Assembly: GCA_041940305.1 (NCBI GenBank)
Contig: JBGTSJ010000018.1
Coordinates: 1 to 64,000 of the forward strand
DNA length: 64,000 nt
DNA from: JBGTSJ01 sp041940305
GTDB lineage: Bacteria; Planctomycetota; Planctomycetia; Planctomycetales; Planctomycetaceae
Reading direction: 5' to 3'
Shown here piece after piece: positions 51,402 through 64,000 of this stretch. The notes under the pieces are model-generated. The model was not told the origin of the DNA. It ran no database searches and worked only from the letters and a program-made list of their open reading frames with translations. A program made the translations under genes and the position numbers. Within the stretch, counting starts at the first letter, position 1. Each line of letters starts with the position of its first letter.

Positions 51402-52589
51402 TCACTCACCCAACTGGATCGCCACATCGACCTGCAGATCAGTCAGGTCGCTGACGATCCGGCTGTTCTCCCCATCCAACTCGATCCGCACCTCGATGGC
51501 GTGCCGATTGTAAGGCGCGCGGGGATCGAGACTTCGCAGCTGAGGCGACCCCGCCTGCAGTCCGATGACGGAGACGACGCCCACGACCGACTTCCCCTCA
51601 AATGCTGGACTGGTGATCTCCGCCTGCTGTCCAATCCTGACCCGGTGGATGTCCGACTCATGGACTTCGGCGATGCATGCCATGTGGTCGGTGTCGGCGA
51701 TCTGCAGGATCGGCTCCTGGCCCGCCATCTGGCCCGGCCGAGTGAGGATGGCGATCACTCGACCGGGACTGGGCGTCATGAGCAGGCCTTCGCGTGCGCG
51801 GTGACGCGCGAGGGCTGCTTCCGCTCGGAGCGGCTCGAGTAGCGTCAAGCTGTCGGCCTGTGCCAGCGCGGTCCGGGCGACTTCAAGTTCGGCTTGAGCG
51901 GTCCGCAATCGAAAGTCCGCCGCCTGGTGGGTCCGCTGCAGCGCCGCCTCGGCCGCGAGCAGCTCCAGCCGCGCCTGCTCGACGGCCAGCTTCTGCCGTT
52001 CCAGCTCTGGTGTGCTGACGAGGTCCGGCGGGAGATCGCTGAGGCGGACAAGGTCGGATTCAGAGAGTGTCAGATTCTGCTTTGCGAGCGCGACTTGCTG
52101 CGACTGGTACTCAATCTGCGGATCAACCGCCTCGGCCTGTGCGACTCCCTCTTCCGCCGCGGCCAGATGGGCCTGCGCGGCGTCGAGATCCGCGCTCCGC
52201 TTCAACTCCGCCTGCTTGAGCCGGCTCTGGGCAGCTTCGAGTTCCAGCGTGCGGAGGTCGTAACTCTCCAGCACTCCCAACTGGTGATCCGGATCCAGCG
52301 AGGCCGTTGGCTCGACGTGCTCATCGAGTTCGACATTCAGGCGGATCAGCCGGTCGCCGGGATTCGCGCCGATGTCGAGGATGCCGTCTCGCGGCAGCAG
52401 CCGGCCCATGACGTGCAGCGTGCGTAACCGTTCCGCATCACCATCGGCGCCACGCGCCACGTCCTCCGCCGCGCTGCCGGCGGTGTCCTCACCGAGCCAG
52501 CGGGAGAGCGGGGGGGTGGAGGCGGTGAACAGCCCGGCGACAAAGCACAGCCCGAGGGCGATGCCGATCGTCACCTTTCTAGTCGACAT
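51402..52589 (-). CDS. HlyD/DevB-type membrane fusion protein
   Basis: 395 residues from ATG 52589, preceded by CAGG and opening directly into a membrane anchor (RKVTIGIALGLCFVAGLFTA). A longer start at 52658 would hide the anchor behind a polar segment. It has the order of a periplasmic adaptor: a beta-barrel/lipoyl half (ARVNVELDEHVEPTASLDPD-like region), a long coiled-coil hairpin (about 125-265, AAQSRLKQAELKRSADLDAA and LRTAQAELEVARTALAQADS), and the second lipoyl/barrel half (SPGRVIAILTRPGQMAGQEP, IGQQAEITSPAFEG). It would link the DevC-type permeases to the TolC-like lipoprotein. First gene of the minus-strand export operon. Confidence 0.88.
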   Translation of the reverse strand: MSTRKVTIGIALGLCFVAGLFTASTPPLSRWLGEDTAGSAAEDVARGADGDAERLRTLHVMGRLLPRDGILDIGANPGDRLIRLNVELDEHVEPTASLDPDHQLGVLESYDLRTLELEAAQSRLKQAELKRSADLDAAQAHLAAAEEGVAQAEAVDPQIEYQSQQVALAKQNLTLSESDLVRLSDLPPDLVSTPELERQKLAVEQARLELLAAEAALQRTHQAADFRLRTAQAELEVARTALAQADSLTLLEPLRAEAALARHRAREGLLMTPSPGRVIAILTRPGQMAGQEPILQIADTDHMACIAEVHESDIHRVRIGQQAEITSPAFEGKSVVGVVSVIGLQAGSPQLRSLDPRAPYNRHAIEVRIELDGENSRIVSDLTDLQVDVAIQLGE

Positions 52590-52716
52590 GGATACCTGCG
52601 TGCACGCGTCCCGATGCTCCTTCACCGGCATGAATCGGGCTAGCTCTTCGATGTCCAAGAACTGCCGACGCCAGCCTACTTCTCTCGGTTAGGGCGATCA
52701 AGGGAGAACCGAGCAG

Positions 52717-53860
52717 TTGGTGCGTTCGGTCGGCGGAGTCATCGGGACGAATACCCGTCAGGCCGGATTCATCCATATCGAGGCCGACGATCCGCTGCCG
52801 TCGGGGGACTTCGATCTGATCACCATCGGCCTCGAGGGCAGCCGGGTGCGGGACGAGGACCTGGTCCGCATCGACGAGCTCCCGCAGCTGACCACGCTCA
52901 ATCTCAGCTGGACCGACGTCGGCGACGAGGGGCTGGCCCGGCTTGGGTCTCTGCCGTCGCTCCGCAACTTGTATCTGGTGCGGACGAAGATCACCGACGC
53001 CGGACTGCGTGAACTGGAACGCTATCCAAGCCTGGGCGCGATGCACCTGGATGACAATTCAGTCACCGACGCCGGTGTCGCGTCAGTCGCTGCATGGCCA
53101 GGATTGACGCATCTGCATCTGTCGAACACCGCGATCACGGATGCCGGCGTTCCAGCGCTGGGTTCGCTCAAGCATCTGACCGAACTGCATGTTCGCGTCA
53201 CCGCGCTCACTCGCGACGGTGTAAGTCGACAGCAGCAAGCGCTCCCCCGCTGCCGCATCAGGTCCAACTTTGGCGAGTTTGGTCCGGGCGCGCCTGTGAG
53301 TCCCGATCAAACTCCCGACCTCGCGGTCGCCGAGTGGGCGCACTCGATCGGTGGGACTGTGGGGCGGGGGGAGTCCGTGGACGCGGCTATCTCACGGTTC
53401 GGCCCGATGGTTCCCTCCCCGGGGGAGCGGCTGGAACTTCGGCATCTCCACCGGCCACCGCGCGGCTGCGGCGTTTAACGAGAAAGTTCCGCCACCGACG
53501 CGCATCGCCGGTGTGTGGGACGGCGAACGGCTGCTGCTGTTCTTTGAAGGCAAGCTGGTCTCGCACCGCGCATACGCCGCCACGCCGTTCGACGCCGACA
53601 CCTTCGGGCACTTCGTGATCGGCACCATGCAGACACTCGACGGCGAACACCGGATGCAGTTCTTCGCTGGAGTCATCGACGAAGTACGGATCGCCCGGTA
53701 CTACAGCGACTATGCTGTCATTCCGCGCCTCGACGCGGATGAGCACACGCTGGCCCTGTACCACTTCGACGAAGGAGCGGGGGACATCGCCCGCGACGCC
53801 AGCGGGAACGGGCACGATGGGAGCATCGTCAATGCAGTGTGGATTGGGGGCGACAACTGA
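52717..53860 (+). pseudogene. LRR plus LamG-like protein, broken by a frameshift
   Basis: The frame 52717-53478 encodes leucine-rich repeats of about 24 residues (LPQLTTLNLSWTDVGDEGLA, LPSLRNLYLVRTKITDAGLR, WPGLTHLHLSNTAITDAGVP), ending with a shift near 53410-53430 around CCCCGGGGGAG. The next frame (to 53860) encodes a LamG/concanavalin-like piece (WNFGISTGHRAAAAFN, VWDGERLLLFFEGKLV, HTLALYHFDEGAGDIARDAS). In planctomycete proteins this combination usually follows an N-terminal kinase or sigma-control part, which is absent. No signal peptide. A truncated, frameshifted relic is the simplest reading. Confidence 0.65.
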
Positions 53861-54277
53861 TCGGAACCAGTGCGATGTCAGCGGCTCAATGCATATCGAA
53901 CTCTAAGATCGCTGCTTACGGGATCGAGGAGGTGAATCGCCATTCTGGACACCGTTCGCACAGGCACGAATCCCAAACCGATGTCATTCCATTCAAAATG
54001 TGAATGCCGTCTAATGAGCGAGAGCCCCAGGATCATTATCATCGGGAATTCAGAGAAGGTTCCGAATCCGTGGCAGATAGATACCGAGGGTGACAAGATC
54101 GCCGACGGTGGCGACCCAAATCCGCTTGTGACGGATCGGCGGAGTGAACGCGTTCGTCCCTGTGCTGACCGAACCGGCCAGAAGCTGCCGTCACCGCTCG
54201 TAGCTGACTCGGCGTTGTGTTGCCGATGGCTCGCGGGACAGGTTGCGTGAGTACATCAAGCTTCTTGGCGATGTGAC
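53861..54277. other. Non-coding interval before ppc
   Basis: About 420 bases. A short stretch at 54084-54124 reads DTEGDKIADGGDPNP in one frame, which resembles a calcium-binding type-3 thrombospondin repeat, but no gene can be built around it. The promoter of the PEP carboxylase gene should be near 54200; no clear boxes. Confidence 0.45.
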
Positions 54278-56974
54278 ATGAATTCAGCCAATGACACGCT
54301 GGGCTTCCTCGTTGAGCGACTCGATCTGGTCGTGCGGGAACAGGTGGGCGAATCGCTGGCCGACACGATGCAGCGCATCCGCCGTCTGGCTGTGGAGCGC
54401 CGGGCCGGTTTACCGGATTCCGAGGCGAGGCTCGTTAGCGAGCTGCAACGACTCGATGCTCGCGAGCTGCGAGCCGTCATTCGCTGGCTGAGCATGTTCT
54501 TCGATCTGGCCAACGTGGTCGAAGATCGGCAGCGCATTGACGTGCTGAGAATCCGCGATGCTCGGGCTCGCTCCGAAAGCATCCCCCGCGAAGAATCGAT
54601 CGCGGCGGCGGTTGCCGAGCTGCACAGGGAGGGATTGTCCGCACCAGACATGCAGCGGTGGCTCGACCGATTACTGATCGAGCCCGTATTCACTGCTCAC
54701 CCATCCGAGGCGAAGCGCCGCACCACTCGACAATTGCTGCGCCGCATTCGGGAACTCGTGCCCCGAATCAGCGAGGAGGACTTCGATGCAGCGGAAATGG
54801 AATTGCTGGCGAACCTGACCGTGCTGTGGCAGAGCGATCTCGTTCGCCCCGAACGTCCGCCCGTTATGAGCGAAGTCAGCCGCGGCGTTTACTTCGCCGC
54901 GACCCTGTGGGATGTCGTCCCGCAAGTCTACAAAGAACTGCGCGATGCGCTGCACTGGGCCTATCCCAAACATCACTTTGAGTTTCCGCGGTTCCTCTCC
55001 TTTGGAACGTGGATTGGCGGAGACCGCGACGGCCATCCCTTCGTTACTTCCAAAGTCACGCGCGACACGTTAGCTCGCTTGCGCCGCGCCGCGGTGGAGG
55101 GGCATCTGAAAGAGTGCCGGCAGTTGTCCAACGAGATCGTCATGTCCGACCTGCAGGTAAAGTCGGACCAGAAGTTGCGGGACCGACTCGAGCAGTGCTG
55201 CACCCAATGGCCCGAACTGCGCGACCGTATGGCCCCCGTTTCGCACCTCGAGACGTACCGACGTTTTCTCCGTCTGCTGGAGTTCCGACTGGAGCGGATG
55301 CTCGATTCGGTCCAGACTGGCGATCGCAGCGACGGTGCCTTCCCGTCGCCCGCCGAGTTTCGCAGCGATCTGGACCTGCTGCACAGCAGTTTGCTGGCCA
55401 ACCGCGGGCGTCGAGTGGCCGATCAATACCTGCAGCCGTGGATTGATCTGGTCGACACGTTTGGTTTTCATTTTGCGTCGCTCGACATTCGGCAGAATTC
55501 CGAGGTGCATCGACGCTGCCTGCTGGAAGTTGTCGCGCTGCGATGCGGCGACACGTACCGGCCGGATGCGGACCTAGAAGAGCTGCTCATCCAGTCAGCT
55601 GTCCCCGGCAGCATGGAGGTCGACCGGCTCTCCGAGGAAGCGCGAGAGGTTTTCGAAACTTTCGTGCTCCTGGCAGCGGAGTTCAAGGAATGGGGTGATG
55701 GCCCCATTGGCTGCTACATCATCAGCATGACGCACTCGCCGCAAGACATTCTCGCCGTCTTGTGGTTATGGCGGACGGCGTGGGCGCATTGTCACGGTGA
55801 CGGGCCGGACGTGCCGTACATGCCCATCGTCCCGCTGTTTGAGACGATTGACGATCTGCGCCGGGCAGCGACGGTGCTTGCCGAGTTGTTCGGCACTCCC
55901 ATCTATCAGCAGTATCTGGCCCGCACGGGACGCCGACGCCAGATGGTGATGGTCGGCTATTCCGACAGCACTAAGGATGGCGGTTACCTGACGGCCTGCT
56001 GGGAACTGCACAGGGCGCAGCAGAAGTTGGCCGACGTTGCCGAGCAGCATCACGTCGATTTGACCATTTTTCACGGCCGCGGCGGATCGCTGGGCCGGGG
56101 TGGTGGGCCGGCGGCACGCGCGATCCGGTCGCTACCGCAGAAAGCCGTCGGCGGGCGTCTGCGAGTCACCGAACAGGGCGAAGTTCTCTCAGAGCGATAC
56201 GACGACCCCGTGATTGCTCATCGGCATCTGGAACAGATCATCAACGCCACGTTGCTGGTCAGCGCCATGCCTGCCGAGGAGCCGGATGCCGCCTGGATTG
56301 CGGCGATGGAATCCTTGTCATTCGACGCCCTGCGCCGTTATCGCGAACTGGTGGAGCATCCGCTGTTCCTGCACTACTTTGAGCACGCAACACCGATCAG
56401 CGAAATCGAAACGTTGCCGATTGGATCTCGTCCAGCGCGCCGGGGCCAGCGGAAGTCTCTGGGCGACCTGCGGGCCATCCCGTGGACGTTCGCCTGGACA
56501 CAGTCGCGCCACATCTTGCCCGCGTGGTTTGGCCTGGGTACCGCGGTCCGACGGTTTGTGGATCGCAGCGACCACGACTGGTCCACCCTGCGGTCAATGT
56601 ACGCCCATTGGCCGATGTTTCGGGCAATGATCGACAATGCCGAACTGGCACTGGCCAAAGCCGACATGCAAATCGCAAAATCGTACGCCGCCCTGGTTGC
56701 GGATGAAGCGTCCGGTATCTGGCGGGAGATCTCGGCCGAGTTCGAGGTCAGCCGGGCGGCGATCATGTTGGTTCAGGATAACAGCGAACTGCTCGGCAAT
56801 ATCGAATGGCTGCGAAACTCGGTCCGCAACCGGAACCCCTACGTTGATCCATTGAATCTCGCTCAGATCATCCTGCTCGACCGCATTCGGACGAAGGACG
56901 CTGAAGAAGAGTTGATGGACCTCGTCCGCCTCTCAATCCAAGGCATCGCCGCCGGCCTCCGAACGACTGGCTGA
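54278..56974 (+). CDS. ppc: Phosphoenolpyruvate carboxylase
   Basis: 898 residues, normal for the enzyme, which makes oxaloacetate from PEP and bicarbonate to refill the TCA cycle. Diagnostic motifs: His141 in TAHPSEAKRRT (catalytic), GTWIGGDRDGHPFVTSKVT, MVGYSDSTKDGGYLTACWEL, the catalytic loop FHGRGGSLGRGGGP, and FAWTQSRHILPAWFGLG. The C-terminus IQGIAAGLRTTG matches the family's conserved end (NGIAAGMRNTG), where minor changes are tolerated. The commonly Thr residue after HP is Ser here. Monocistronic as far as can be seen. Confidence 0.96.
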   Translation: MNSANDTLGFLVERLDLVVREQVGESLADTMQRIRRLAVERRAGLPDSEARLVSELQRLDARELRAVIRWLSMFFDLANVVEDRQRIDVLRIRDARARSESIPREESIAAAVAELHREGLSAPDMQRWLDRLLIEPVFTAHPSEAKRRTTRQLLRRIRELVPRISEEDFDAAEMELLANLTVLWQSDLVRPERPPVMSEVSRGVYFAATLWDVVPQVYKELRDALHWAYPKHHFEFPRFLSFGTWIGGDRDGHPFVTSKVTRDTLARLRRAAVEGHLKECRQLSNEIVMSDLQVKSDQKLRDRLEQCCTQWPELRDRMAPVSHLETYRRFLRLLEFRLERMLDSVQTGDRSDGAFPSPAEFRSDLDLLHSSLLANRGRRVADQYLQPWIDLVDTFGFHFASLDIRQNSEVHRRCLLEVVALRCGDTYRPDADLEELLIQSAVPGSMEVDRLSEEAREVFETFVLLAAEFKEWGDGPIGCYIISMTHSPQDILAVLWLWRTAWAHCHGDGPDVPYMPIVPLFETIDDLRRAATVLAELFGTPIYQQYLARTGRRRQMVMVGYSDSTKDGGYLTACWELHRAQQKLADVAEQHHVDLTIFHGRGGSLGRGGGPAARAIRSLPQKAVGGRLRVTEQGEVLSERYDDPVIAHRHLEQIINATLLVSAMPAEEPDAAWIAAMESLSFDALRRYRELVEHPLFLHYFEHATPISEIETLPIGSRPARRGQRKSLGDLRAIPWTFAWTQSRHILPAWFGLGTAVRRFVDRSDHDWSTLRSMYAHWPMFRAMIDNAELALAKADMQIAKSYAALVADEASGIWREISAEFEVSRAAIMLVQDNSELLGNIEWLRNSVRNRNPYVDPLNLAQIILLDRIRTKDAEEELMDLVRLSIQGIAAGLRTTG

Positions 56975-57343
56975 GGGCTGGGGCATCTACTTCAATTGGT
57001 GCGCTAAGAGTTGCCCGCCGCGATCAACTCGCCCGGACCCGGACCTTGACACGACTCCGGCGGTGGAGCTCAGGGGCGATTTCGGAGGGAGTCGCTCAGA
57101 AGGAGACCGACAGGCGAGTCCGGAGCGATCAGATTCTGAGTTCGTTTCGACTCGATCAGCGTCAGTCAGTCCGCTGCTCGCAACACACGGGACTTCGCCC
57201 AGCGTCTTGCCTGCACGTCATCCGGTCGGGTTTCAATGCTTCCGCCTCCGCTGGTGGCCCAAGCACCGAAGCCGGAAGTTTCCGCCGTCGGTTGCAGCCA
57301 AGCTTCGTGGTCCTGCGGGCGTCAACCGGTGATCGTGACCATC
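56975..57343. other. Non-coding interval between convergent genes
   Basis: About 370 bases between ppc and the converging phosphatase-like gene. Short frames only. No terminator hairpin with a T tract was found. Confidence 0.45.
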
Positions 57344-57778
57344 CTAGGGCGAAAGGCGGCGGACGAGGTTCACGAGTTGGGTCTCGAGATGCGGAATTGC
57401 GTCATCCGGTGGAGCGCAATCAATGTCATCGATATTCCAGAACTCGACCCGATCAAGCCACTGGGGGAAGCGCTGGCTCAGCAGGGGCCGGTGCTCGGTT
57501 GTTTTCACGGCCACGATGTGATGCGCGGCCTCCAGGTCGCTGACCGCTAAATCGACGGGCATTCGCAGATAGGCGTCGAAGGGAATTTGCAGAGCTTCCA
57601 GCCGCGCCGCGGTGTGACGGGACAGCGGGCCGGGGTTGGCTGCATCCAGTGCGAGCCCGCGGGACTCGGCACGCCAAGTCAACCCCCGCGACTGGGCATG
57701 CCAGTTGAAGAAGATCTCCGCGAAGCGGCTGCGGTAGTAATTGCCGGTACAGAGAAACAGGAGACGCTGCATGGTCAT
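57344..57778 (-). CDS. Low-molecular-weight phosphotyrosine phosphatase-like protein
   Basis: From ATG 57778 (another Met six bases later) about 144 residues. The N-terminus MQRLLFLCTGNYYRSR carries the CX5R active-site loop of LMW phosphatases/arsenate reductases (CTGNYYRS; usual form CxGNxCRSP). The second Cys and the Pro are replaced, which is seen in planctomycete members. The body has the expected order of helices, and the acidic loop near the end (WNIDDIDCAPPDD) may supply the general acid. Candidate for protein-tyrosine dephosphorylation, for example in exopolysaccharide control. It lies alone on the minus strand between ppc and glgE, 267 bases from the glgE start. Confidence 0.75.
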   Translation of the reverse strand: MTMQRLLFLCTGNYYRSRFAEIFFNWHAQSRGLTWRAESRGLALDAANPGPLSRHTAARLEALQIPFDAYLRMPVDLAVSDLEAAHHIVAVKTTEHRPLLSQRFPQWLDRVEFWNIDDIDCAPPDDAIPHLETQLVNLVRRLSP

Positions 57779-58045
57779 TGGGGACGGTGCGCCGAACGTT
57801 CGTACCGATGCGCCGGACCTGCAGCACAGCGGCATCGCGGAGGAATCGGGAACGGGAACTCCCGGCAGGCCGCGGATGGTAGCAATCCGCGCTGCCGGTC
57901 GTCATGAGCAGTTTTTCGCCGGATGCATGCCGCATGCAGAGATTGCCGTCAGTTTCACGCGAAATCCGGGTGAATTCGGAGCCTCACCGCCAGGCCTGCG
58001 CACAAGCTGCTAACATGGGACCAAACGGAAGCGAAGGGATTTCTC

Positions 58046-60040
<1,995 letters not shown>

Positions 60041-60072
60041 GGCGTCGCTCAACATCAGGATTGTGTGTACGA

Positions 60073-60088
60073 CGGCCTTGGAAGGCCG
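60073..60088. repeat. Inverted repeat CGGCCTT-GG-AAGGCCG between glgE and treS-mak
   Basis: A 7-bp perfect palindromic stem around two G's in the 98-base spacer. No T tract, so no simple terminator. It could be a protein-binding operator or a processing hairpin that sets the relative level of the two enzymes; unproven. Confidence 0.4.
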
Positions 60089-60138
60089 GTCTACGACATC
60101 AAAGTTGACGGCCAAATGTGGCGGAAAGACATATCACG

Positions 60139-63474
<3,336 letters not shown>

Positions 63475-63549
63475 CGTATCCGCATCCGGTTTGCGGACGG
63501 GCGCCTCCGGCGTGCGAGCAGTGGCCCGGCATCAGATCGAACTGGAAAC

Positions 63550-64000
63550 ATGTCGGAATTGCTGAGCGACTACGATCTTCACCTCTGGTCTGAGGGAAGC
63601 CACTTCACCTCCTACGAGCGGCTGGGCGCTCACCCGGCGCAGCTCGACGGCCGGCAGGGCGTCCGCTTCGCCGTCTGGGCGCCGAACGCCGCGAACGTCT
63701 CCGTCGTCGGGGACTTCAACGGCTGGCAGCGCGGCGCGCACCCGCTGCAGCCGGTCAAATCGTCCGGCATCTGGGAGGGATTCGTGCCGGGCATCGGCGA
63801 CGGCTCCCTGTACAAATACGCCATCGAGTCGCATCACAATCAGTACCGGGTAGAGAAGGCCGACCCCTACGGCTTCTGGGCGCAGACGCCGCCGGGCACC
63901 GCCTCGCGCGTCGCGAACCTCGCGGGTTACGAGTGGGGTGACGGAGCATGGATGTCGCATCGCCGCGGCAACAACGCGCTCACGGCTCCCATCTCGGTCT
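63550..64000 (+). CDS. glgB: 1,4-alpha-glucan branching enzyme, N-terminal part (runs off the window)
   Basis: ATG 63550, 150 codons to the edge. It shows the N-terminal CBM48-type beta domain of GlgB: HLWSEGSHFTSYERLGAHPA, GVRFAVWAPNAANVSVVGDF-NGW, GLYKYAIES-type strand (SLYKYAIESHHNQYRVEKAD) and PYGFWAQTPPGTASRV. GlgB makes alpha-1,6 branches and completes the GlgE route. The catalytic barrel is outside the window, so activity cannot be judged. Third gene of the cluster. Confidence 0.93.
   Translation, partial: MSELLSDYDLHLWSEGSHFTSYERLGAHPAQLDGRQGVRFAVWAPNAANVSVVGDFNGWQRGAHPLQPVKSSGIWEGFVPGIGDGSLYKYAIESHHNQYRVEKADPYGFWAQTPPGTASRVANLAGYEWGDGAWMSHRRGNNALTAPISV

Noticed and set aside
53981..54250. 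Open frame with a thrombospondin-type calcium-binding motif
   Set aside because: Only one 15-residue repeat is recognisable, with no signal peptide and no continuation.
57046..57550. Plus-strand frames opposite the LMW phosphatase-like gene
   Set aside because: They are complementary shadows of the phosphatase frame, which has a clear CX5R motif.

Overview
The window looks like a planctomycete chromosome segment. It is GC-rich and carries gene families typical of that phylum: two DUF1592/DUF1587/DUF1588/DUF1585 cytochrome c-like proteins each paired with a DUF1552 protein, a DUF1501 protein, a very large Ser/Thr kinase carrying several DUF1080-type lectin-like domains, an ECF sigma factor directly upstream of that kinase, FHA/SpoIIE and FHA/kinase proteins, and two caspase-like (C14) proteins. 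All identifications are by reading motifs; no database search was possible.

Layout. (1) 1-3.7 kb: the end of an unknown gene, tRNA-Val(GAC), and immediately downstream a tyrosine recombinase with a mostly decayed cargo (a frameshifted hypothetical, a terminator, a DUF3987-like remnant, a small hypothetical). This reads as an integrative element that entered at the tRNA 3' end. (2) 3.9-8.0 kb, minus strand: DUF1592 then DUF1552. (3) 8.6-13.2 kb, minus strand: two adjacent caspase-like membrane-anchored proteins. (4) 13.5-17.9 kb: small genes, a methyltransferase with an in-frame amber codon, and a second decayed element (integrase N-terminus, primase C-terminus, an inverted/direct repeat cluster). 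The same 12-bp palindrome core sits in front of both integrase copies. (5) 18.4-25.2 kb: DUF1592-DUF1552-ankyrin operon, then a PQQ-type propeller protein. (6) 25.2-30.2 kb: a DUF1501 gene and a secreted glycosidase-fold gene embedded among fragments of rve-type transposase and of a periplasmic binding protein.

(7) 30.5-45.5 kb is a signalling region: FHA-GAF-SpoIIE phosphatase, hybrid histidine kinase (HisKA, HATPase, two receivers, HPt), ECF sigma factor, a 2072-residue Ser/Thr kinase with about five lectin-like domains, a GYF_2 membrane protein and an FHA-kinase whose catalytic Asp is replaced by Asn. (8) 45.5-45.9 kb holds two adjacent tRNA-like sequences and another transposase fragment. 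(9) 46.2-52.6 kb is a DevBCA-type export system: a TolC-like lipoprotein on the plus strand, and on the minus strand a membrane fusion protein, two different DevC-like permeases and an ATPase fused to a cyclic-nucleotide-binding domain. (10) 52.7-53.9 kb is a broken LRR/LamG gene. (11) 54.3-64 kb is central carbon metabolism: PEP carboxylase, an LMW-phosphatase-like gene on the opposite strand, and a GlgE-pathway cluster (glgE, a treS-maltokinase fusion, start of glgB). In the fusion, the TreS half lacks the Arg and the nucleophilic Asp of GH13 enzymes while the maltokinase motifs are intact. This suggests the protein phosphorylates maltose for GlgE without isomerising trehalose.

The strongest points for follow-up are the apparently dead TreS domain, the palindrome shared by two integrase loci, the tRNA-like pair, the FHA pseudokinase next to the giant lectin-kinase, and the exporter with a cyclic-nucleotide-binding ATPase.
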